DNA of 34,416 nucleotides, taken from positions 1 through 34,416 of the forward strand of contig CAJTOE010000008.1 in NCBI GenBank assembly GCA_910577805.1. Reading direction: 5' to 3'. Origin of the DNA: an uncultured Oscillospiraceae bacterium. GTDB lineage: Bacteria; Bacillota; Clostridia; Oscillospirales; Oscillospiraceae. Of the stretch, positions 28,026-34,416 are shown in pieces (positions within the stretch are counted from its first letter, which is position 1; the number at the start of each line of letters is the position of its first letter). The translations under genes were made by a program, and so were the position numbers. Below the pieces are notes generated by a model, which saw only the letters and a program-made list of their open reading frames with translations, was not told the origin of the DNA and searched no databases.

Positions 28026-30728
28026 GTGATTAAGAAATGGTTTGACATCATCAGCGATCACAGAATCAGCCTGCGCGAGCGTATGTTCCGCATCGCCACA
28101 GGCATCTGCATGATCGCCATTGCGTTTACTCTGCCCATGGGCAGGAATATCTGGAATATCCTGATACTGCTGGGAAGCCTTGTTGTCATTTCGTTCATCG
28201 TCCGAATCAGTATCAAAAAAAAATCCATCCACGCCGGCGCGACTGCCATTTCTATGCTGCTGCTCATGCTGTTTCCCCTCACCTTCTTTTCCGCAGGCGG
28301 ATTTTACAGCGGCGTGCCGGAGTGGTTTGTGCTATGCTTCATCTACGTGTGCATCACCCTGCGCGGCAAGCGCCGGGTGGTGTTTTTCGGACTGTGTACG
28401 GCGGAAACCATGCTCTGTTACGGGACGGCGTTCTATTTTCCCCAGCTGGCCGCCTCGGCCAACCGGCAGTCGGCTCTGTTTGATTCCGCCTTCTCCATGA
28501 TTATGGTGGGCCTGCTCACCAGCGTGCTTCTGATGTTCCTGAACAGAATGTACGAGGAGGAGAACGCCCTCTCCCAGCAGCAGAAAAAGGAGATTGAGGA
28601 GCTGAACCGGGCGGAGAACCATTTTTTCTCCAGCATGAGCCATGAGATCCGCACGCCCATCAATACGATTATCGGCTTGAATGAAATACTCCTGCGGGAG
28701 GACATCTCCGAGGAGGTGGCGGAGAACGCCCGGAACATCCAGGGAGCCAGTAAGCTTTTGCTGACCCTCATCAACGACATTCTGGACATCTCCAAAATCA
28801 AGTCCGGCAAAATGGAGATCGTCAACGTGTCCTATGAGACCGGCGCGCTTTTTTCAGAGATCGTCAATATGATCTGGATCAAGGCCAAGGAAAAGGGCCT
28901 GGAATTCAAGCTCCATGTGGACTCCTCCATCCCCAGTATGCTCTGCGGCGACGAGGTGCGCATCAAGCAGATATTGATCAATCTGTTGAGCAACGCGGTC
29001 AAATACACCAGCGAGGGCACGGTGAGCCTTTCGGTGCGCTGTGAGCGTAAGGGGCTCAACCGCGTGCGGGTCTGGTACTCCGTGGAGGACACCGGCATGG
29101 GGGTGAAGAAAGAGAACATCCCCTATATCTTCAACGCGTTCCGGCGGGTGGATGAAGAAAAAAACCGCTACATCGAGGGGACCGGCCTGGGCCTGAGCAT
29201 CGTGCAGCAGCTTGTGAATTTGATGGGCGGCGAGATCAGCGTAAACAGCGTCTACACCAAAGGCTCCAAGTTCATCGTCATGCTGGAGCAGGACATTGTG
29301 GACGAACGGGCGCTGGGGACCTTTACCCTCACGTCCCGTTCCCGCGTCCACGAGGGGGACACCTACCAGCAGAGCTTTGAGGCCCCGGACGCGCATATCC
29401 TGGTGGTGGACGACAACGACATGAACCTGATGGTGGTCAGCAAGCTCCTGGCCGCGACGAAGATACAGATCGACCTGGCCTCCAGCGGGGCGGAGTGCTT
29501 GCAGCTGACCCAGAACCACCACTATGACTGCATTCTCATGGACCACATGATGCCGGAGATGGACGGCATCGAGTGCCTGCACGCCCTGCGGGTCCAGCCG
29601 GGCGGTCTGTGCCAGGACGTGCCTGTGGTGGCCCTGACCGCCAACGCGGGCAGCGACAACCAGCTTCTCTACCGGAGAGAGGGGTTCAGCGGCTATCTGG
29701 CCAAGCCCGTCAGCGGCGCGCTGCTGGAGGCGGCTGTGATGAGCGTGCTGCCCAAGAACCTGGTGCAGATGAACGAGGAGGCCAAGCAGTCGGATATTGA
29801 GAAGGATATCCTGATTTTCGAGCAGGCCCAGCGGCGCTCCATCCTCATTACGACGGACAGTGTGTGCGACCTTCCGGAGACGCTCCGGCAGGAATTCAAT
29901 ATCCCCGTCTGCCCGTACTATGTCTGTACCAATGAGGGCCGGTTCCTGGACGAGGAGGAGCTGATGGCGGAGGAGCTGCTGATGCACATTGCACGGGGCG
30001 GAGAGGGCTCGTCCCAGCCGCCGGACGTGGAGGACTACGAGCGGTTCTTTGCCGAGAAGCTGACCGAGGCCCAGAACGTGATTCACATTACCATGGCAAA
30101 GAACGTCAGCGACGGGTATCAGAACGCCATAGAGGCGGCGAAATCCTTTGAAAACGTCACGGTGGTCGATTCCGGGCACCTGTCCAGCAGCTTGGGGCTG
30201 TCGGTGCTGTGTGCGGCCTCGATGGCGGAGCATCACGCCGCAAAAGAGGAGATTGTGGACGCCATCCGGCGGGTGGAGCGCTTGATCTCTTCCGCGTTTA
30301 TCATTAACAGCACCCACATGATGTGCCGTTCCGGGCGGATATCCAAAAAAGTACAGGTCATCTGCGACGCGCTCTTGCTCCACCCGGTCCTCCGGCTGCG
30401 CAAGAGCAAAATGGTCGTCGGCGGGATGGAAATGGGCGATTTTTCCCGTGCGGCCAAAAAGTACATCAAAAGGACGCTCCAGGATACGGAAAATATCGAC
30501 CGGCGCATTCTGTTCATCACCTACTCCGGCATGGAGGGGAAAAAGCTCCAGTACATTCAAAATCTGGTCCGCCAGTACTGTCCTTTCGAGAAGATTTATC
30601 TGCAAAAGGCATCTTCGGCCATCGCCAGTAACTGCGGTCCCGGTTCTTTTGGTCTGTTGTTTATGCGCCGGGACGACTCCGCAAATACCTTCTTCCAGAG
30701 TACGGCCCAGGATACGGCGGCGTCGTGA
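28026..30728 (+). CDS. Hybrid histidine kinase-receiver fused to a DegV (FakB-type) domain
   Basis: This 900-residue protein has about six membrane helices (roughly 24-175) and a short coiled segment (178-198). HisKA follows with SMSHEIRTPINTI (His206), then a complete ATPase domain (N-box LLSNAVKY, DTGMGV, GTGLGLS), a receiver (about 456-575; VDDND, Asp506 in LMDHMMP, Lys560), and a DegV-family domain from about 604 to 880. DegV features are ITTDSVCDLP, SSQP (662-665), MAKNVSDGYQNA, VVDSGHLSSSLG, CRSGRISK and GPGSFG. DegV proteins (FakB) bind one fatty acid; here the usual His before GPG is Asn869. The start is GTG at 28026 after AAGGGG. This suggests lipid sensing or lipid-gated signalling, which is inference. 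Confidence 0.9.
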   Translation: MIKKWFDIISDHRISLRERMFRIATGICMIAIAFTLPMGRNIWNILILLGSLVVISFIVRISIKKKSIHAGATAISMLLLMLFPLTFFSAGGFYSGVPEWFVLCFIYVCITLRGKRRVVFFGLCTAETMLCYGTAFYFPQLAASANRQSALFDSAFSMIMVGLLTSVLLMFLNRMYEEENALSQQQKKEIEELNRAENHFFSSMSHEIRTPINTIIGLNEILLREDISEEVAENARNIQGASKLLLTLINDILDISKIKSGKMEIVNVSYETGALFSEIVNMIWIKAKEKGLEFKLHVDSSIPSMLCGDEVRIKQILINLLSNAVKYTSEGTVSLSVRCERKGLNRVRVWYSVEDTGMGVKKENIPYIFNAFRRVDEEKNRYIEGTGLGLSIVQQLVNLMGGEISVNSVYTKGSKFIVMLEQDIVDERALGTFTLTSRSRVHEGDTYQQSFEAPDAHILVVDDNDMNLMVVSKLLAATKIQIDLASSGAECLQLTQNHHYDCILMDHMMPEMDGIECLHALRVQPGGLCQDVPVVALTANAGSDNQLLYRREGFSGYLAKPVSGALLEAAVMSVLPKNLVQMNEEAKQSDIEKDILIFEQAQRRSILITTDSVCDLPETLRQEFNIPVCPYYVCTNEGRFLDEEELMAEELLMHIARGGEGSSQPPDVEDYERFFAEKLTEAQNVIHITMAKNVSDGYQNAIEAAKSFENVTVVDSGHLSSSLGLSVLCAASMAEHHAAKEEIVDAIRRVERLISSAFIINSTHMMCRSGRISKKVQVICDALLLHPVLRLRKSKMVVGGMEMGDFSRAAKKYIKRTLQDTENIDRRILFITYSGMEGKKLQYIQNLVRQYCPFEKIYLQKASSAIASNCGPGSFGLLFMRRDDSANTFFQSTAQDTAAS

Positions 30729-30736
30729 GGCGGTGG

Positions 30737-30774
30737 GGGTGAAGCCGAAGGGCTGCTCTACGTTACGAATCAAA
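30737..30774. repeat. Right-end fragment of the palindromic element
   Basis: These 38 bp match the right end of the element (9937-9974) except at three positions, including the AATCAAA flank. No left half is visible. It lies just past the stop of the hybrid kinase gene. Confidence 0.65.
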
Positions 30775-30783
30775 CTCCCCCAC

Positions 30784-30834
30784 AAAAAAAGAACTCCCGG
30801 CACATCTAAAATAGATGCTGCCAGGAGTTCTTTT
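30784..30834. terminator. Bidirectional terminator between kinase and alpha-galactosidase genes
   Basis: Arms of AAAAGAACTCC and GGAGTTCTTTT enclose an inner imperfect stem with AGATG and a short AT-rich loop. A runs on the left and T runs on the right serve the convergent transcripts. Confidence 0.88.
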
Positions 30835-30843
30835 CTATTCTTT

Positions 30844-33027
30844 TTAAACCGCAGACAAATAAAGCTGCATAGGCTGATAGTCGTTCCAGAACATAGGCAG
30901 AGGCCAGCCTGCCTGCATCAGCACGTCGCCGGGCCAAGCGCCCTCGCCGTTCACCTGATAGCACACATCCGGGTCCAGGCCCTTCAGCCGCAGGGTCCGC
31001 AGAGGCTCGGCGGACCGGGCCGGGCCGGTCACCAGAGACACCAGCGCCTCCCGCCGGCCGGGGGCCACCTGTGCCCAGGCGGTGTAAGGCCCCTCCTGGA
31101 ACGCGTCCGTCAGACGGTAGTAATCCCCCTGCTGAATCAGCTCATAGTGCTCTTTGAAGAAAGCCACCTGCTCTTTGATTATCTCTTTTTCCGCCTGGGT
31201 GGTCTCGCCCAAATCCATCTCATAGCCGAAGGTCCCCGACATCGCCACCACGCCCCGGGTCTCCATGGAGACGCTCCGGCCCGTCTGGGCGTTGGGCACG
31301 GCGGAGGCGTGTGCCCCCATAGTGGAGACCGGGTAGCAGAAGGACGTTCCGCACTGGATGCGCAGGCGGTCGATGGCGTCGGTGTTGTCGCTGCACCAAA
31401 TCTGAGGCGTGTAGTAGAGCATTCCGGCGTCAAACCGTCCGCCGCCGCCGGTACAGCCCTCAATGAGGATGTGGGGGTAGTCCCGGCGCAGACGGTCCAG
31501 CATCTCATAGACCCCCAGCGTGTAGCGGTGGAACGCCTCGCCCTGCCGGTCCGCGGGCAGCTGCGCCGACCATACGTCCGTCAGACTGCGGTTCATGTCC
31601 CACTTGACATAGGTGATATCGGCGCTGTCCAGCACCGTTTTGATGGCTTCGTAGATGTGGTCCCGCACGTCCTGGCGGGAGAAATCCAGGGTGAGCTGGC
31701 TCCGGCCGCGGGTGTGGGGACGGCCCGGCGCACCAAAGGCCCAGTCCGGATGCTCCCGGTAAAGCTGGCTGTCCTCACTGATCATTTCCGGCTCCACCCA
31801 GATGCCGAAGGACAGGCCCAGCTCCTGGATGCGGGGCACCAGCGCGCCTAAGCCGCCGGGCAGCTTGTCTTGATTGACGAACCAGTCCCCCAGGCCGCTC
31901 TTGTCGTTGTCCCGCTGGCCGAACCAGCCGTCGTCCATGACAAAAAGCTCCAGCCCCAGAGGGGCGGCGGACCGGGCGATGTCCACCAGCTTTTCCGCGT
32001 CGAAGGTGAACTCCGTGGCCTCCCAGTTGTTGATCAGCACCGGGCGGCGCTTGCCCTGGCAGGGGTCGTGGATCAGGTTTTCCCGGATAGCCCGGTGGAA
32101 CTGGCGGCTCATCTCCCCAAAGCCGCTGGGGGAGCAGACCATGGCCGCCTCCGGGGCGGTGAAGGCCTCGCCGGGGGACAGCGTCCAGCAGAAGTGATAG
32201 GGGTTGATGCCCAGCACCAGGCGGTTGTGCTCCAGATGGGTGCGCTCCACCGCCGCCAGGAAGTTGCCGCTGTAGAGCAGCGCCGCCCCGTAGCACAGGC
32301 CGTAGTCCTCCGTGGCCCCCTGGTCGCAGAGGACCACGAAGGGGTTATGGTGGTGGCTGGAGGTCCCCCGCACGCTCTCCACGCTCTGTACCCCGTGGCG
32401 GAGAGGGGCGCGGTGGGGGTTGCGCTCCTGGGCGTGGCAGCCGTCAAAGGTGATGAGATCGAAATCTCCCCGCTGGAGGTCCAGGCACAGGGAGGCGCAC
32501 CGGTGCAGGCGGACCGTGGAGTTCCCCCGGTTGACCACCCGGACGGCTCTGGTAATGAGGTCCCGTTCCTCCAGCACGCCGTAGTACAATTCCACCTGCA
32601 TATGGGTGGAGGGGTCCTCCAGGCAGACCACCAGAGTCTCCCACCCCTGGTCCCCCCAGAAAGCGGGCAGGCCCTCCAGGCTGTATTTGCCCGGACGCAG
32701 CTGGTAGTTCACATAGCGCAGGTCCGCCATGTGGCTGCCGTCCTGGGGCTCAAATTCCAGGGAGGGCAGGCGGAAATCCCCCACGCCGCAGGTGGAGTAC
32801 TCCTGGGGCAGGGTTTCCAGGGAGTAGTCCCGGCGGTGGCCCGCCTCGTTGGGGTTGGGCGACGCCCCCCGGTCCGCGAATTGGATGAGATAGGACAGAT
32901 CGCCGCCGCTGACGCGGGGGCCGTAGTAGGTGTGCAGCAGCACCCGGTACTGGTCGGCTTTCATCTGATAGGTTGTGCGCTTGGTGTGCAGGGTAAAGAC
33001 GTTGTTTTGCGTATCGAGTACGATCAT
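30844..33027 (-). CDS. GH36 alpha-galactosidase
   Basis: This 727-residue enzyme hydrolyses alpha-1,6-linked galactose from raffinose-family sugars or galactomannans. No signal peptide is seen, so it acts in the cytoplasm on imported sugars. It has the GH36 layout: an N-terminal beta-sandwich, then a TIM barrel (about 320-640) with PVLINNWEATEF, VMDDGWFGQRDND, FGIWVEPEM, the nucleophile in YVKWDMNR (Asp477), the GCTGGGGRFD loop, and the acid/base in SDNTDAIDR (Asp547). A C-terminal beta domain follows. The ATG at 33027 is 35 nt from the -10 of its own promoter. The neighbouring ABC permeases are likely the importer of its substrate. Confidence 0.97.
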   Translation of the reverse strand: MIVLDTQNNVFTLHTKRTTYQMKADQYRVLLHTYYGPRVSGGDLSYLIQFADRGASPNPNEAGHRRDYSLETLPQEYSTCGVGDFRLPSLEFEPQDGSHMADLRYVNYQLRPGKYSLEGLPAFWGDQGWETLVVCLEDPSTHMQVELYYGVLEERDLITRAVRVVNRGNSTVRLHRCASLCLDLQRGDFDLITFDGCHAQERNPHRAPLRHGVQSVESVRGTSSHHHNPFVVLCDQGATEDYGLCYGAALLYSGNFLAAVERTHLEHNRLVLGINPYHFCWTLSPGEAFTAPEAAMVCSPSGFGEMSRQFHRAIRENLIHDPCQGKRRPVLINNWEATEFTFDAEKLVDIARSAAPLGLELFVMDDGWFGQRDNDKSGLGDWFVNQDKLPGGLGALVPRIQELGLSFGIWVEPEMISEDSQLYREHPDWAFGAPGRPHTRGRSQLTLDFSRQDVRDHIYEAIKTVLDSADITYVKWDMNRSLTDVWSAQLPADRQGEAFHRYTLGVYEMLDRLRRDYPHILIEGCTGGGGRFDAGMLYYTPQIWCSDNTDAIDRLRIQCGTSFCYPVSTMGAHASAVPNAQTGRSVSMETRGVVAMSGTFGYEMDLGETTQAEKEIIKEQVAFFKEHYELIQQGDYYRLTDAFQEGPYTAWAQVAPGRREALVSLVTGPARSAEPLRTLRLKGLDPDVCYQVNGEGAWPGDVLMQAGWPLPMFWNDYQPMQLYLSAV

Positions 33028-33061
33028 AAGGGATACCCCCAGTAAAAGAATTCTCTGGCTG

Positions 33062-33090
33062 ATTGTACGGTATCTGCGGCCGGGAAGCAA
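33062..33090 (-). promoter_or_regulatory. Promoter of the alpha-galactosidase gene
   Basis: On the minus strand, TTGCTT (33090-33085) and TACAAT (33067-33062) are 17 nt apart. It lies after the permease terminator, so the enzyme gene can be expressed on its own. Confidence 0.75.
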
Positions 33091-33167
33091 GCACTATTTA
33101 CAAAAATTCCGACCAGATATTTACACGCATTTCCTCTGTTTTTTGTCTATTTGTATACCTAGAAGAA

Positions 33168-33193
33168 CAGCCCCGGCAATCGTGTCGGGGCTG
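33168..33193 (-). terminator. Hairpin after the ABC permease genes
   Basis: CAGCCCCG (33168-33175) pairs with CGGGGCTG (33186-33193) around a 10-nt loop. On the minus strand it is followed by TTCTTCT, a weak T tract, so termination may be partial. Confidence 0.65.
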
Positions 33194-33230
33194 CCCTCCT
33201 AAAAAAGGGGAGGAAAGAAAAGAAGAAAGC

Positions 33231-34070
33231 TTATTTACCGCCGGTAGAGGCAATACCCTCGATGAACTGACGCTGGAAGATCAGGTACAGAATCACCATA
33301 GGCAGCATAGCCAGCAGGGACCCGGCCATCAGGACCGGGAAGTTTGTGGTGAACTGGCCCCGCAGGGTGGCAAGGCCGGAGGAAAGGGTCATCATGTTCA
33401 GGTCGGAGTTGACCACCAGGGGCCACATCAGGTCGCTGTACGCGAACACGGCGGTGAAGATGGTCAGGGCGGCTACGGAGGTCCCCGTCAGGGGGGCCAT
33501 CACCTTATAGAAGGTCTGCCACTGGTTGCAGCCGTCCAGATACGCAGCCTCGCCGATCTCCTTGGGGATGCCCATATAGGTCTGCCGCAGGAAGAACACG
33601 CCGAAGGCGCTGACGATGCCGGGGAACACCAGGGCAAAGATGGTATTGGCCAGTCCCATTTTCGCCACCATCTGGTACTGCGGGATAATGAAAATCTGGC
33701 TGGGCAGGGACATCTGCACCAGTACGATGCCGAACAGCAGGTTCTTGCCCCGGAAATTCAGCTGGGCAAAGGCGTAGCCCGCCATGGAGCTGAACACCAC
33801 CGCGCAGACCACGCGGAAGAGGATCATCAGTCCGGTGTTGAGATACAGGTTGAGAAAGGGAAGGCTCTTCATCGCGTCCCCGAAGTTGCTGGTAATCAGC
33901 TCCGCGGGGAAAATCGTGGGGGGTACCTTCATGCTCTCCGGGACGGTTTTCAGGCTGGTCAGGATCATCCACACAAAGGGGAAGATCATGATAATCGCGC
34001 CTAAAATCAGTACGGCGTAGGTCAGGAAGGTGGTCATCTTCCTGGACCGCTCTAACGAAGACTGTTTCAC
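33231..34070 (-). CDS. Carbohydrate ABC transporter permease, MalG type
   Basis: This 279-residue membrane protein has six helices, including one near the N-terminus (about 15-36), and the permease EAA motif EAAYLDGCNQWQTFYKVMAPL at about 195-215, which contacts the ATPase. It matches the MalG/UgpE/RafG branch of sugar importers. The start is GTG at 34070, with AGGAGGGG at a good distance. The partner permease ends 13 nt upstream. The substrate is probably an alpha-galactoside, judged only from the neighbouring GH36 gene. The binding protein is not in the window. Confidence 0.93.
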   Translation of the reverse strand: MKQSSLERSRKMTTFLTYAVLILGAIIMIFPFVWMILTSLKTVPESMKVPPTIFPAELITSNFGDAMKSLPFLNLYLNTGLMILFRVVCAVVFSSMAGYAFAQLNFRGKNLLFGIVLVQMSLPSQIFIIPQYQMVAKMGLANTIFALVFPGIVSAFGVFFLRQTYMGIPKEIGEAAYLDGCNQWQTFYKVMAPLTGTSVAALTIFTAVFAYSDLMWPLVVNSDLNMMTLSSGLATLRGQFTTNFPVLMAGSLLAMLPMVILYLIFQRQFIEGIASTGGK

Positions 34071-34083
34071 AAATACCCCTCCT

Positions 34084-34416
34084 TTACACGTCGTAGTTGA
34101 CCCACTTCTTCTGGCCCATGAACTGGATCACAGTCACAAGGCCGATCAGAAGAACGGTCCAGATCACGATTGCGGAGCCGGAGCCGCGGCTGCCCGCCAC
34201 GAAGGACTCCCGATAGAACAGGTACATCAGGCTCTGTACGCTGGTCACCGCCGGGTTGGTCTCCTCCACCATCATGTAGATCAGGTCGTACACCTTCACG
34301 GAGGCCATCAGGCGCATAATCATGACCACGAACAGGGTGGGGGACACCATGGGCAGGGTGATGTGGAAGAACTGGGTGACCTTGCCCGCGCCGTCGATGG
34401 AGGCGGCCTCGTAGTA
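34084..34416 (-). CDS. Carbohydrate ABC transporter permease, MalF type (5' end outside window)
   Basis: The last 111 residues of a MalF/UgpA-type permease are present. They begin with the EAA motif (EAASIDGAGKVTQFFHITLP), then two helices with PTLFVVMIMRLM, and the C-terminal helix ends in QKKWVNYDV. The gene continues beyond base 34416. It is translated just before the MalG-type gene and forms its heterodimer partner. No substrate can be read from the fragment. Confidence 0.9.
   Translation of the reverse strand, partial: YYEAASIDGAGKVTQFFHITLPMVSPTLFVVMIMRLMASVKVYDLIYMMVEETNPAVTSVQSLMYLFYRESFVAGSRGSGSAIVIWTVLLIGLVTVIQFMGQKKWVNYDV

Noticed and set aside
28854..30803. Long antisense open frame across the kinase-DegV gene, and similar ones at 11308-12579, 14479-15924 and 24245-25522
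   Set aside because: They mirror real genes in GC-rich DNA, have no family similarity or ribosome sites, and have biased composition. They are frame shadows.

Overview
The window is a GC-rich, densely coded chromosomal segment. It most resembles a gut-type Clostridia member of the Bacillota, probably Oscillospiraceae. The evidence is Gram-positive Shine-Dalgarno sites and sigma-A promoters, a DUF951 protein, a Fe-S-binding type of PurF homologue, IMP synthesis split between a PurO-type cyclohydrolase and a lone AICAR transformylase, and VanR/VanS-like and hybrid kinases. The taxonomic placement is inference. There are no phage, plasmid or CRISPR genes.

Layout. (1) 1-4456: the 3' end of a SufB/SufD-family gene, a convergent minus-strand cluster (PHP phosphoesterase, DUF3810 metalloprotease, PAP2 phosphatase), then a divergent glycosyltransferase with a near-consensus promoter and a 10-bp inverted repeat in its leader. 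(2) 4488-12630: a purine operon, purE, purF-like, purC, purM, purN, purO, split XRE regulator, AICAR transformylase and purD. A promoter and a leader with alternative hairpins precede it, and a CLC anion transporter gene overlaps its end. purL, purK and purB are not here. (3) 13900-17385: a two-component system and a DUF218 protein. (4) 17452-23072: a minus-strand block with a double-OB SSB-like protein, F420-ligase-like protein, lipoprotein, YgjP-type metalloprotease, radical SAM protein, orphan hisC and DUF951. (5) 23184-25855: plus-strand S1-domain protein, DUF3298-like protein and ComEC-like metallo-beta-lactamase. (6) 25981-30728: a tRNA-Val(GAC) facing away from a 5'-truncated HATPase-REC-Hpt kinase, then a 900-residue hybrid kinase whose C-terminus is a complete DegV/FakB-type lipid-binding domain. 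(7) 30844-34416: a GH36 alpha-galactosidase and two sugar ABC permeases, the last running off the window.

The best candidates for something undescribed are the kinase-REC-DegV fusion with its truncated Hpt-bearing neighbour, and the purine operon. In the operon the PurF homologue has lost the catalytic cysteine and the glutamine-site motifs, the leader can form mutually exclusive hairpins, a regulator gene is split in its HTH, and a roughly 195-bp inverted-repeat element is inserted. Related copies or fragments of that element lie at three other intergenic sites.
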